Notes under the pieces: generated by a model | Told to the model about the DNA's origin: nothing | The model's input: the letters and a program-made list of their open reading frames with translations, nothing else | Databases searched by the model: none | Shown: positions 51,301 to 63,591 of the stretch, in pieces | How the letters are laid out: every line of letters begins with the position of its first letter | Numbering within the stretch: position 1 is the stretch's first letter | Source: Siderastrea radians | Taxonomy: Eukaryota > Cnidaria > Anthozoa > Scleractinia > Rhizangiidae | Assembly: GCA_964017195.1 (NCBI GenBank) | Contig: OZ024898.1 | Span: 2,280,001-2,344,000, forward strand | Direction: 5' to 3' | DNA: 64,000 nucleotides | Translations under genes and position numbers: made by a program

Positions 51301-54300
51301 AGTGAGTGTGGCTCCGATGAGTTGAAGACTGTCGGGGACTTGGGAAGGGAGTTCCATCTTGAAAGGAACGGCTGGACCGCATATAAACCGCACTGCAGGG
51401 CAATTTGACGGTTTATCTGAGGGCAGGAGAGGGCGGACTTTGTTACATTCAGACTGATCAGATACGAGTTAGAATAACGTAACCAATACACTCAATTTGC
51501 ACAAGTGCTACATTCGAGGCTAGTATCTTTCTCTGACCAGGCGTCTTTAAGTTATTTGAACAACTTTAACCTAAAACTGCTATGGAATCGATGTACTTTT
51601 TATTGTTTCATGTAGTGTTTCAAACATACAGTTAAGTAATTTGGTTCTGAAAAACAGTCTCAGGATAAAGTTTTAAAAGTGTAACTGATTCAGTTCTTCA
51701 GGCAGTACTTTCCTGTTTAATATGTTGCACAAGGCGCTTCTTACTTCTAGCTGAGTCAGCGGTTGAAATCCTGAACTGTGACCATTCAAATGAAAGTTAC
51801 TGGTGCTGTTTGCTATGTTATACAAGGTGGTTCTAACTTTTGAGTCTGTGGCTGAAATTCAAAGTGTAACCATTCAATGAAACCTGTTAGAGAGTACTAT
51901 CCTCCGGCTCTGTTTATTTTGTTCTGCGAGGTGGTACTCACGTTTGTGTTTGTGGATGAATTCATGAAGTGTGACCACTGAAGGGAATGCTTTTCAGCAC
52001 TGCATGAATTCGTGTTAGTTTTTGTTATGCTATACAAGGTTGTTTGGAGTTTTTTGTGTCCATTTATAAGAAAGCTATTGAGCAGTACTTTCCGTAGTAC
52101 CGTTTATTACACTGTACAAGGTGGTCTAAACTTTTGAGTCTGAGTGTGAGTCTGAGTGTGACCATTTAAATGAAAGCTACTGACCAGTACTTCCCCGCGG
52201 TACTGTTTATTATGCTGTACAAGGTGATTCTAAATGATGAGTCTGTTGATGAAATCCTAAAGTGTGACCATTCAAATGAAAGCTACTGAGCAGTACTTTC
52301 CTGTGGTGCTGTTTAATATGCTGTACAAGGTGGTTCTAACAAGTTTTGAGTCTGTGGATTAATTCCTGTAGTGTGAACATTCAAATGAAAGCTACTGAGC
52401 AGTACTTTCCTGTGGTGCAGTTTATTATGCTGTACAAGGAGGTTCTAAATTTTGAGTCTGTGGCTGAAATCCTAAAATGTAATCATTCAAGTGAAAGCTG
52501 ATAGATAGTATACTATCCCCTGGCTCTGTTTATTGTGTAATCGCGTGTATGTATTGTGCGAGGTGGCAATAACGTTTGAAATCGTGGATGAATTCATAAA
52601 CAGTGACCACTGAAGAGAATGTTTTTCCGCCCTGCTTGAATTCGTGTTCCAGTAGTTTTTGTTATGCTGTACAAGTTTGTTCTGAATTTTCAAACTTAAG
52701 ATGAAATCCTCAAGTGTGGCCATTTATAAGACAGCAATTGAGCAGTACTTTCCTGTAGTACCGTTTATTACACTGTACAAGGTGGTTTAAACTTTTGAGT
52801 GTGATCATTCAAATGAAAGCTACTGACCAGTACTTTCCCGTGGTACTGTTTACTATGCTGTACAGTGAGGTTCTAACTTTTGAGCCTGTGGATGAAATCC
52901 CAAAGTGTTACCATTCTTCTGGTGCTATGAGTCTCGTAATAGTTTTGGGCGCAGACATAATTTGGATTTGTTTTCAGTCTCGATGTTGGGCGTGTTGTTC
53001 TATGAATGTATGCCAGACCATTTTCAAAACTGGGAGAAGAAACATGAAGTCTGTTTAGTGAGTACCTTTTTTGCTGCTACTAGCGCGAAAACGAGCAACA
53101 GTTTTTGTTCCTCAGTTATCTGTCGTTCTCCTCTAAACGCCATGAATTCTATAGCACTTTAGCGACAGTACAGTGTAGTTTTTAAAAAAGCACTTTATAA
53201 TCCAAACCGCCAATCGGCTCAAGTTGTGCCTCCAGCGATATTCGAATTCAAAGTACGTGACTTGACTTTCAAAGCAAATTAACATTGAATTAACATCGAA
53301 TTAGCTTTCAGTACATTTTGTTTATAATACTTGCAGCTAGAAATAGTTCAGTTTTCGCAGTGATTTTGCGGCTTTACCTCAAAGCAAACTAAAACACTTT
53401 AAACAATACCGTACAGCAATTCAAAAGCTAACAAACAAAGAAAATCTTGTCAGATTCTTACACCAAGGTAAACCCGTTTTTGTTGCTCGAACAAATACAA
53501 GTACACTCTTAGAGTGTAAGTCAGTCGGGTGCATTGAAGGAGAAACAAAATTAAATGGACGAAGGAATTTTTTTCACGCCCATAATCTTGTACTCGCCTT
53601 AAGGATAAGAACTGATCACTATATACACTTCTGACGCTGTTAAAGCAATTGTTGAAACACCATCGGAAGATATCTTGCGCTTATTTTCAAAAGAGAAGCA
53701 AATTAGAACGCTTGGCCCGGAAGATTATGGCGTTATCCACAGGTAATTGGTACATCCTAGCTTTGTTGTTGACGTCTTTGTTCTTGATAAGAGGCAAAGT
53801 ATTTCGCCGCAATGAAAATAATAAAACTGTTCTTTTACCTGGTATTTGCTCAAGAAAAGCTCTCAAAAAACTTCTTAAGTTAGAAGATGTATTTATTGCT
53901 TTTTATTTTCATTTTTTAACAAGAGACCTCGGCCTTCAACTTTCAGAAATGAACTAACCAAATTAAACCAATAAGATTAAGACATCTAAGATGGAAGAAT
54001 CCGGAACTTTTGACCAATGGGAATTGGAACTAAATTTCAATTTCACTAATAATAATAAGAATAAGAATTCAAACGCAAAAAGCGGGCATTGTTACTCCCA
54101 CATGCAGTCACGTACGAGCAACATCCAAAAATACTTTTGTTTTCCAGTCTGCTATAACTTATTTGACGGCGAAAAATAAATGCGAAGTTTACTTGGTCTG
54201 CGCGTTATAAGACCTAGTAGTGTTCTTAAACCATCAGAAACGTAGCGAACAATAGACGAGCACTGTTGATTATCAAGATGTTACTTTTCAAGTTCATTTC

Positions 54301-55686
54301 ATCAACATGAACTATTTTGAACGCCACATCTCATCTGCAAATGGCTATATATTTAAGCGCTTTGTAGTATTTTAAAAGCTTTATTTTAGTTCTTAATTTA
54401 CAGAAATTGTATTAACTTTTCCAATTTTCGGCTCCTAAGCAACAAACTCTTTTCAAGAGAATGTTTCCTGTAAAGAAAGCAGAAAGCTTTTATAAATGTT
54501 TCCCGGGGGAGTGCAAGTACGCCAAAAATTTTCCTAGAACAACCGCCATTACAATAGTTCGTTACGGCGCTTTGCAGTCTTTTCCTTTTTTATTTTCGTC
54601 TTTGATTAACCATTGTTTGTCGCTAAGCAAAGCGTAGGCTATGGCAGTAATTACAACATAAAAAACAAAAGATAATCAACACACTTAATGACAAAGCATA
54701 CAAGATGTAACCTAACTATAGGTAAAGCTTCTAACAATAAACTTTTTTGAAACTACAGTAATCCTTGTAAAACGAAGTAAATAAACATAATCGAAGTTCA
54801 AAGGTCTTGAAGAGTAAAGTAAAACAAATATTACCTTGTAAACGCTGGTTGACTCCGATGTGTTCGTCTTTGGAAGTAAAATAACCAAAAAGAGAAAAGT
54901 TTAAATCTTCAGCGGTAAATTCCCAAGTGGCTGAAGCGACGTTCTTTACAGCGTACTCGCTGGGTTCCTGCTCTGCGTTGTGCATTTTAGCTTGAAATAT
55001 ATTACCTAAATAAATAAAAAGCGCAAATAAAAACGTGCTTGTGTAAAGTAAATATTGCAATTTGTGTTTCCTAGTGTTCAGAACTTGTCTAGTAACACTT
55101 TCGTCTTTGTCAACACTTCATGCTGAATCAAAACGGAGTAATTTGCATTCCACGTTTATTACATTACTTGGCGCCAAACAAGAAAAAATAAAAATCCTGT
55201 AGGTTAAAGCATTTCGGCGGCCAAAAACTCACAATACCTTGCCCCATGCGTTTCTTGGTAAAGATAAATAAAAATGACAAGTCCGTTCCTGTGTTTGCCC
55301 TGCTAGTTAGAGCTGTCACGTTTGCCTTCTGTAACCACTGTTTGGTCGAGAACAAGTTGTGATAATTTTGCGACTTAGTACGCGAGTCGCAATATGCAAG
55401 CCGAAAAACTTCCCTGGGAAACACTCTTCAAGAAAATTATCAAAGTTCAAGCCTTTCAGAGCTAACAGCTTGTCGAAATGAAACGTCCTATAAGGTGCGT
55501 GTGACATGTACGGTCCAATTCATACGTGAGCATTTTATTCCATTTGTAAACAAGATTAGTACGTATTCCGCTTTACTTTCTCCGAAAACAACATCACAAA
55601 ATGAAATACTAAAACAAGGTGAATTCTAAGTCGAATTTCAAAGTCGCTATCGTCTATCTAGAGGACTTACCTGGACAGCGTTCCAT
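48374..55686 (-). CDS. PRDM14: PRDM14 orthologue, PR/SET-domain zinc-finger regulator (five exons)
   Basis: Minus-strand exons 55671-55686, 54835-55005, 51169-51392, 50203-50479 and 48374-49068. GT/AG sites and phases all agree and give 460 aa. Seen: an N-terminal FTAEDLNFSLFG motif, a PR domain over exons 3-4 (FITKGTRYGPY, WMKFVNCARHSGEQNL, ELLVWYGSC), then six C2H2 fingers in exon 5, starting with a CERCGKVFAYKYYRDRH finger and including KRDRLRIHVLHVHEKHRPH and FASHAAHDSHVRRTH, which match PRDM14 specifically. Known: PRDM14 is a transcriptional regulator in germ cells, pluripotency and neurons. First coding exon is only 16 bases. Slightly shorter than the vertebrate protein. Confidence 0.9.
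50630..50840 (+). repeat. Dispersed repeat fragment in PRDM14 intron 3
   Basis: AGCCCCAATAGTGACAAGCA and CTCCTTACAGTATCA match the middle of the dispersed repeat seen at 19980 and 25020. Diverged. A short open frame across it is not a gene. Confidence 0.6.
51690..52935. repeat. Tandem array of about 90-110 bp units in PRDM14 intron 2
   Basis: About 11 diverged units marked by TGACCATTCAAATGAAAGCT, GAGCAGTACTTTCCTGTGGT and TGCTGTACAAGGTGGTTCTA. The reverse complement of the unit equals part of the dispersed repeat (CAGTAGCTTTCATTTGAATG with AGTAC.G words near 20300, 26690 and 30110). The array is thus an expanded piece of that repeat. Confidence 0.85.
52936..54730. other. PRDM14 intron 2, remainder
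   Basis: Open frames at 53649-53957 and elsewhere lack family motifs and splice context on the plus strand. Nothing is accepted as a gene. Confidence 0.4.
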
Positions 55687-56340
55687 GGTACGTTGGTCAA
55701 ATACCGTGTTTTACCGCACAACTCGTCTCTAACTTTGTTATCAAGACTCACGCGCTCGTTTGCTGCCCCTGGGCACCACGCGCGCAAATTTATACCGCCT
55801 ATGCGCATGTGCAAAAGAGAATTTCATTGCGGCACACTTCTATTTCCTGTTGTGTTTATATCGAAGGGGCAGCTCTTTTTGTTTTCAGTAAAGAAGACTT
55901 TAATTAAGAGATTACAATTTTCCCAAAATTTGGCAAACTTGAGATGTTATTAGCTCCTTGCGGTAGAAAACTAAATACTATCGAACGAACAAAAGAAACC
56001 GTCAATAAAAAATATCTAACGTTCTGAATTGTATTTCGATCTATTTGTTTGGAACAAAAATCAAACAGTGTAATGGGTGACACGTTTATAAGCCCTGTCT
56101 TCTTGATTTTCACCGTTAAAACCGTTTACAATGTACAACACCAACTCATCTCACGGCAAGCCGGGTTTTTCGTTGGTTTTAAGTGCACTTATGGTCACTT
56201 GGATAAACATGCAACAAAGAGGTTGACGAGGATTTAACGACGATGTAGGATAAAATGGGAATATATATATCATGCGCATGCTCTGACTAACAGACAGGAC
56301 AGAAAGAAAAGAGGATTTTAAAGTAATAGATAAAATATGA
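55687..56340 (-). other. Upstream region of PRDM14
   Basis: Probable 5' leader and promoter of the minus-strand PRDM14 gene. No coding sequence recognised, no strong TATA element seen. Confidence 0.35.
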
Positions 56341-56345
56341 GCGGG

Positions 56346-56396
56346 AGACCTTTATGGGCATTTAAAATGGCGAGCCGTTTTAAAGCCCATAAAGGT
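56346..56396. repeat. Short inverted repeat
   Basis: GACCTTTATGGGC and GCCCATAAAGGTC enclose about 25 bases with further pairing (AAAATGGC/GCCGTTTT). Possible small MITE or promoter palindrome. Confidence 0.6.
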
Positions 56397-56552
56397 CGGA
56401 CGCGAATATTTTATCTTACTTGTGAAATGAAACCGTGACTATAGATTGTTTGTCATGTTAATCACGTGGACGTGGAGTTGTCCCATAGGAGTTTGGAAAT
56501 ATTCAGCATTGAGTTTAGCAATTCATTTTCATATAGCTTTTGTAGTAGAAAC

Positions 56553-56902
56553 ATGGATGGTCGGTTTCGCTCTCCAAAGAGTAAAGAAGAAGAGACCAGT
56601 CTAGTGTCGGAAGCCACTCCGAAAGCAACACAATACAAAACTAAATGGGGTAGAAAAGGCTTCGAGGAATGGCAGCAGCGACGGCAAATACATGTGCAAT
56701 GTTAGAAGTTGTTGGAGTGACCGATCTCAAATGCGAAGATGTTCAAGATCTGACCGTTTCACAAGAGCACGTGTTGGCAAATACGCTAAACTTGTGGTTG
56801 AGCAAGTTCGTTTGTGAAGTGGCCAAGCAAAATGGAGAGTGTTATCCGCCCAATTCGCTTTATTTGTTAATTTGTGCGATTAACCGTGATTTGAGTGAGT
56901 AG
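56553..56902 (+). pseudogene. Crypton/ZMYM-type recombinase-derived fragment, frame-broken
   Basis: The first part (56553-56703) reads KATQYKTKWGRKGFEEWQQRR, the second, in another frame (from 56669), reads LANTLNLWLSKFVCEVAKQN and YPPNSLYLLICAINRDL. Together they are the N-terminal domain of the Crypton-derived tyrosine-recombinase family (ZMYM2, QRICH1, KCTD1 relatives), abundant in cnidarian genomes. The frame changes around 56690-56700. GATTTGAGTGAGT at the end could be a donor site, but no downstream exon is recognised. A broken gene or an exon with a very small intron. Confidence 0.55.
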
Positions 56903-59110
56903 TGATTGATATGTCAAATTAGTGATTGATTAATAAACTTTGTACAAATTTACAGGACTCGTCTTTATTAAAGTTAAGCATACTAATTAGGGGAGTTAGA
57001 AATCTTTATAAAAATGAATCCTATTGATAATTCTACTAATTCATAATTCATCAACCCCTGCCTTTCCCGGCTACCTTTTCAAACCCTCCCCTGCTTTCAG
57101 ACAGTTGATTTATATTGGGGTTTACAGAGGTAAACATGTGACTCAAATACTGCCTATTGATTGGTCATAATTCTTATGAATTATTAATGAATTTTACAAT
57201 ATTCTCTTAAACGCGGATATATGAGGTCGATTTAAGACATGCAATGTTAACTGAAGGTGTTCTCGTTTGTAGTTGCTGGGCAAACTTTATCGGTGAAACC
57301 ACTCAGGGGGAATGACCTAAAACGGTTCTAGTACCTGCATTACATTGATCAAAAGATTTGAACAATGTCAGTTCTTAACGATACAAGCGTGTTGGTCAGA
57401 CAGAAATCAACGTTTAAAACTAAAAAGAGCAACTGAGGGGTTCAGCAGTAAACCGAGCTATCCTAAAATTAATCACTGAAAATTGTCTTTTTTGTACGAT
57501 AATAACTGTCCTCCTACCAAAAGTGGAATACGTTCCCCAAATCTGGAGGGATTCTCGATCACACAGACCAACCAGAGGCCCTGGAAATCTTCGCAGTTCT
57601 TGGGCTGGTTCGCTTTGCTTCCGTCTTATTCCCTCAATTTTTAACAGGCGTTTTGGGGATGTGACAAGGAAAGTAAACTGAAAGGTTCACAGTAGCGAAG
57701 GGCCCGGATAGCGCTTTTTGCGCTAGCATAGCAAAGTCAATGAAAGGAAACGTATTCACTCAGTGATAAACAGTAATTTCGTATTCAAACAATTTTCCGG
57801 GTTACTCTTTATACTGACTGCCATGCATTCTTTTCTGAAACTTGCTCAAAATTAATATCAGTCTCTTCACAACATAGATTGGCTCTTAGATGGCTAATCT
57901 GTAAAGCAATAAATATATCTGAATACATTACGTCTCCATAACTTGAAGAGCAATTAACTTCCTTTCGCTGTTTCGGACTTAGACTTTCCTCAGATTCACT
58001 CTGTTACGTAATTTCAACTCGAAAACTCGAATTCTTCGTTAACTCGCACCGTTGTTTGTTTCAGCCGGATGGTTTTGAATTATTTTGTCCATTTTCCGCC
58101 CTGAAGGCGTTACAGCTCGTGTTCTATGCTAGCACATTCCACAAGGAATCTAACCGGTTGCTTAACACCCTGCGAACACTTACTACTGAATGAATAGAAC
58201 AATATATAAATCTATTGAGACAAAACAAAAATATTATTACCTCGTAAAAAGAATGGCAAAAAACCCAAAATGTTTTTTTGTTTCGATGTCAATCGATTTT
58301 AAGAATGTAAAACTGTTCGTGATAAGGTCTCGAAAATTGTAACACAGATAGACACGAAACCGTATACTCTGCGTATGAATTAACTCGGTAACACGCTCAA
58401 GTGGCTGATCCAAAGAAATGAAAGAAGCATTTAAGTTAGTGACGCTGAACTACTCTGAAACTACGGGACATTAAAAGCTTACCGTGTGCCAAAAAACGTC
58501 TCCCTCTCATGAACAAAATCGGAGTAGCTTATTTTCTGGATAATTTGATTAACTTGTCTGGAATCAGACCGTTTTATGAAAGCAAACTCTGCATCCACTC
58601 AGTCGTCCCACGTTTTCCATATGATTATTGATTGGCGGTCTGGAAATTGTTTTTCTGAATCAATACCCACGCATCTTTGTAAGCCGAAGGTCGTTGCAGG
58701 GTCCATTTCAAAGAGCAAGGGCCCTGGGAACGAGATTGAAGATTGCGTTCTTTTACTTACCGACAGAGCTGAATAACGCACTGCGCATGTTCGTTACATC
58801 ACTGCTCTCCTCGCTCTCCTCCACTCTCGTCCCCAGAGCTGCGATCCTTTCGGCCAGCGCCACGGTTCGCACCTCTGAAGTTGAATTTGTGAATGAGTTA
58901 CTGAATGAGTCAGTTTCTTGTTAACTGTGTTTGAAACGGACGATAAATCGTGGAATATTTTGTTCTTAATGCCGATTTAGTGCTGGGAGATGTTAAAAGG
59001 AGAATTCGGTGTCTTTGGCGATATCATTAAGGTAAGTAAAGTTTTCGTTCAATTGAAATTGTGGCTGAAAAGCTTTTTATTTAAAGTTGTATTGCTGCAA
59101 GTCGAAGTGT
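56903..59110. other. Gap without an accepted gene
   Basis: Mostly unique AT-rich sequence. A short motif CCCTGGGAACGAG at 58723 is shared with the palindrome at 45486, and CAGAGCTGAATAACGC at 58764 recurs inverted at about 61430. Open frames here lack motifs. Confidence 0.4.
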
Positions 59111-59354
59111 CGTAAAGCGGCTGTGTCACGGTTCATAAAGATACCTTATTCTCTTACAATGAACTTTTAAAATTTTATAATTGGAAATTTTTTAACTTGT
59201 GATGAAACAAGTTGAAAGTTACACTTACACAAACATGTGCTTAATTTTGATTCAAATAACACCGACCATAGTTCTTGTTCAATGGCGGTGTTGCTCCGTA
59301 AAAACCAAAATCTTAATTTAAGACGTTTCTATCGAACGAAAGCTTTACTTACCT

Positions 59355-61045
59355 GGCGTAGCCAGGATTTTTCCAGGGGTACGCACAATTTTCCAAATCC
59401 ACCCCAACACCTCAGTTCTCTCACATCGTTTCCACATTCCTTGGTTGCATTTGCTTTTCTTAACAGTATGGTGAGGTTATACATGAATGGATGGAATGGA
59501 AACCAGGCCGTAAAGTTTTATGTAGTGTTTCTTGTTAAACCGTGAGTATAGTAACGAATTCCCACCGGAGCTCTCACTCACAATCACCCCGGATATTGTT
59601 AAGTTATGGGAACGAGGCGACTCCGGAGGTGAGAGGGAGCAAGAGCTCCAAGAAAGCATGCGTGAAGGTCATCGCTGCGGGGAGGAGGGAGGGTCGCTGA
59701 TACGTGAGTCCTCCAGCAATTCACGAAAAGACAGAGTACACGCGAGCTGAGAAGCTCAACATATATATGTACAAGGTCAGCGGCATAACACGTGATCGCC
59801 AAAAATTACTGGGCCCGTGGAATAGAAAATTAGGGCGATTGTTAGCCGGGGCCCCGGTGAGAATACTAGGAGGGTGAGAAGGCACCGCTCCCTCTGGAAA
59901 ATTTGAAATTTAGGTCTTCCCAAATGGCTGGAAATGCGGCTAAAATTAGTATCCTTCCAAAACAGTAGTGTACATTTTTAGTTGTTTTATGGACTATAGT
60001 TTATGGAAATCAGACAGTTGTTGCTCCTTGAATCGTATCAAAACTCTCTTACAAATTGACAGTCCATGCTATTGTGTCCGTTCTTTATTTTTACAGCTCG
60101 CAGATCAGAATTTCATTTATAATTTTGCTTGGAATGAACGATTCTGTTTGCCACTTGGGAAAGTTAAAATTGGTTGGTTTTAAACTAAACGTTTTGTAAT
60201 ATTAATGTGATTACCTCTGGCTTCATAGAACCTTTCTCAAAATACGCAATAGGATGAAAAAAAACTGTATCCATGTTTTAAAAAAAGTCCTGAGACATTT
60301 TTTCCCTCAACCCATTACGCCTCGTTGTCACAGTTTTGCCGCTTGAGCTTCAAACACGAGTTTAATTAAAGTGAAAACTCCGATACTCAGGGTATTATCT
60401 GAAAGGTAAAATACATCAAAGGCTCAAACCAGGAACAAATTAAAGTGCTGTTTTTCAAACAATATTGAGATTTTTGCCCTTTTTTCCTTGCCATAGCCAG
60501 CAGCCTCCTTGATCATATATGCTTCTTTGTCTTTGTGAGAGCACAATTGAAATAATAGCTTTCATAATTCTCCCCTTTCAAACATCTGGCAATAAGCAGC
60601 GCTGATACAGAACAGCCGCCATCTCCAGTCCATCATGGCTTTTCAGTGAGAAAATTTATCTTTCGTTCGTGCACAACAAAACCAATCATGCAGAGAAATG
60701 GTGATCCCAAGAACGGATGAATAGTAGATGTTGAAAATCTTACTATCTAATTTAGGAAGCCTGAATTCGAATTAATTTCGGCTGCTGAAAAGTTTCGAGT
60801 CTGAACCGGGCCTTAGTCATCCTCAGCCCCCTAATTTTGCGCCTTTGCCTACGCTAGCATCAACATTGAGTCCACCAATCACTTGGCTTCTCTGGAGTTT
60901 GCGAAAAACGGTGTTTAAAATTAATATTTCAAAGGAATAAGGAAAGTTGATGCAACGATGGCGCTTTTTTCAACCATTGCTTATTTCCCGTTTGTTTTAA
61001 ATTTCTGTTGTTTTGTTTCGTTTCGTGTTTCTTTTAACCTTCGAC
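59355..61045 (-). mobile_element. Inverted relative of the 25.3-kb transposon
   Basis: Runs opposite to 25302-26607. CGTAGCCAGGATTTTTCC at the start matches the end of that copy, and the stretch to about 61045 matches its beginning (for example CTTGGCTTCTCTGGAGTTTG). Extra segments are present at about 59550-59862 and 60408-60520. The far terminus is not clear. Confidence 0.7.
59550..59862. mobile_element. Extra segment inside the transposon copy
   Basis: About 310 bases absent from the copy at 25302-26607, where the flanking words are adjacent. Flanked by ATA on both sides, GC-richer than its host. A nested insertion is likely; ends are not clearly inverted. Confidence 0.5.
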
Positions 61046-61599
61046 ACTTGCCCGTGGACTTCCACATTTAAAGCAATTTTCTTGGGCCGACACAAAAACA
61101 GAGGGAAAAAATACAAAGTCCCACAACCAATAAAACACCACTTGCAACTTTCGCGACAAAATAAAGCGACTGGGACACGTAATCACAATTCGTAAAATCT
61201 CGTTTAAGCCATAATTTCTCAATTTTTTACCGATCAAAACAAAATTTTTTCAAACTGAAATAAGATACAATATGGTATTGGCTGTCCAAAAACACGCAGC
61301 ACTGTGCTTAACCAACGGGTTTGTTTACCGTACGGGAAAATCCCACAAATACCGGCCATTTTAAATAGGCTGCCAGGCCTGCCAAGTCGGGTTCGCGCTC
61401 GGTCGCCCGCGTTTTGCACCGCTGACCGTTCAGCGTTATTCAGCTCTGTCTTACTTACCGCGAAATCCACCGGAAAAAATATGAAGCCATCGAAGCGCTG
61501 AACAGGGCCAAAACAAAGCTTCCACTGAAAGTAACGAGGACTACCCGTTGTAAATGAAAGTATCCCTTAGAAACTGACATTAGTGTCATTTACAGAGAA
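61046..61599. other. Gap without an accepted gene
   Basis: Contains short open frames on both strands over a GC-richer patch (about 61360-61440). No motif or splice-bounded exon is recognised. Confidence 0.35.
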
Positions 61600-61834
61600 G
61601 GGGCCCGGTTCTCGAAAGCACCGATAACTTTTCGGGCCCTATTTTATGCGCGCAATATTTACATTAAAGATTCGAATTTTGTTGGTTTTGAAAACTGAGT
61701 TATAAAGTTCTAAGTTGATTAAACAAATCGGGCTGATATGGGGGCTAAAAACTACGCCAACGTTCTATAGATTTTGATCTTAAAATATAACTGCGGGCCC
61801 AAAAAGTTATCGGGACTTTCGAGAAACTGGCCCC
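61600..61834. mobile_element. MITE with GGGGCC ends
   Basis: Starts GGGGCCCGGTTCTCGAAAG and ends CTTTCGAGAAACTGGCCCC. A second inner pair, GATAACTTTTCGGGCCC with GGGCCCAAAAAGTTATC, extends the terminal repeats to about 40 bp. Confidence 0.8.
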
Positions 61835-62232
61835 AGGTCTGAACTAGAGGATTTTTTTGCCAGTGACACGAGTTACAGGGCTAACTTTGTGCCCAGGTCA
61901 TTCGGCGATTTTAACGTACTGATTACTACGAACTGAGAGCAATTTTGGTTCAAAGGAAATGGTCTCAGTTTCCATTTTAAATTTGCTCTTTCCTTGTTGA
62001 TGGTGATTTTTTTCTTGTTTTCCTCTGACGAAGAGCTAACGCTCGAAACTTCAGCTTTTCAATATATTTTCTTTAAACTGGTCAATTTACCTTATCAGCT
62101 CAGTTGTCAAATCCAACTTTTCACGGTTCAATTCCCCACCGACGTAGCACCACAGCTTCTTTAGAAACTAACTCCTTTGTTCATTCGAAGAGTCAGATAA
62201 ATAACTGGGTGAAACTAGTACTCAACAAGTAG

Positions 62233-62412
62233 TTTATTAAATTAATGTTCTTTACATGTATCTTGACGGGCAATCTTCAGTAAATGCAAATTAAATTTGG
62301 CTGATTCAGCGAACAGCCTTTTAATTAAATTGATGTTCTTTACATGTATCTTGAAGGGCAATCTTCGGTAAATGCAAATAAAATGCGGCTGATTCGGCAA
62401 AGAGCCTTTTTT
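62233..62412 (+). repeat. Two-copy direct repeat, 88-bp period
   Basis: ATGTTCTTTACATGTATCTT begins at 62245 and again at 62333. Both copies continue with GGGCAATCTTC and GGCTGATTC words. No coding role seen. Confidence 0.85.
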
Positions 62413-62977
62413 AGCATTACTCCTTTATGCGCGGAACTAAGCTAGTCCAAACTGAACACTATTAAACGCACAACTGCGAAGGCCCTCATAAAAGCCTTAG
62501 TGATTTCTTGCAAAGAAGAGGCAAGGCAACAAAAAAAATCAGTTTCAATTCTTCGACTTTCACTGACATATTTAGAGCAGTAACTATAAATGACTCGAAA
62601 TCGACACTTTTTACAAAACCAAAGAAGTTGTCTTGTAAAGTATAACAAGAACAAACATGCAACAGTTTCTTGATGAGCCATACGCTTTAATTTAATCGAA
62701 TGTCTAGCCTACACAACATTTCCGACCTAATCCACATGACAAATCTCCTTGGGAATACATGTTCTTTCGAGTTGACCACGAAATTTCCCTCGTGGACTAA
62801 AAAGTGAATCACGCGCGCGCAAGGGCGCAAAGATAAAAACTAGAAACGCAAAACAACTTCAAGACTTCGCGAGGAAGTTCACCACGCGCCCACGCGCGCA
62901 TGCTTCCTGTCTCGCTTGACAACCCACGCGAGACAAGAGTAACTGCTCCTGTTTATCGATCTAATTGCTACGTTTAT

Positions 62978-63591
62978 TTACAAGAAGTCAGCATCGTCCG
63001 GCGCATCTAAGTCTTTGTACTGGACAATCTGCCTTGGATCGCGGTGGAATCCCCTGTTATGAAAACAAACAAAAAGCTTTTCAGTGAGTCTGGAAAACTT
63101 TAGCAAAAGAAACTAAACGCTCGATGACAACTTTCTTGCCACTCTACCAAGGATGACCGACCTCCACTTCTTTGACGAGCTAAAAGTCAAAAGCGAACGT
63201 TTAACACGCCGCTGAAACGCCGCGGGAGGAGAGACTACTTCTTGCAGTCTGTCCTCTTTCTTCCGGCTCTGCACTGAGCGTTTAATTTCAAACAGCAGTT
63301 TCAGGGAAAGACCAACGATGCAGTTTAGCGTGAAATGCTGCACGCAAAAATGCATCGTCTTTCCGTGGAATTGACATAAAACGAAGCATACCAAGTACCG
63401 AGAGTCTCGAATTTGTTGAACAGGACTCTAGTCCACGATATCAAGGTGATTTCATCCGTTAAATATTATTACGCTCTTTATGTTAGGTTAGGCAGCAGTG
63501 TATGTTCACCGAATTTTTCCGCAATGTCAGAAAGGTTCTCTCAACTAACCTGTCGCTTGATTTATTTCTTCCTCCACCACCGTACCCAAAT
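62978..63591 (-). CDS. Last two exons of an unidentified minus-strand gene (partial)
   Basis: Exon 63550-63591 codes FGYGGGGRNKSSDR and joins in phase, by GT/AG sites, to exon 62978-63053, coding GFHRDPRQIVQYKDLDAPDD followed by ADFL and a stop. A Gly/Arg-rich segment before a conserved-looking acidic tail suggests an RNA-binding or RNA-processing protein. The tail recalls SRRT/ARS2-type C-termini, but that is a guess. Upstream exons would lie beyond 63600 and probably beyond the window. Confidence 0.55.

Noticed and set aside
53649..53957. 102-codon open frame inside PRDM14 intron 2
   Set aside because: No motif, no upstream acceptor with matching phase, and composition like its surroundings.
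58628..58924. 98-codon open frame near 58.7 kb
   Set aside because: Shares short pieces with repeats at 45.5 and 61.4 kb and lacks domains or splice context; probably repeat-derived.
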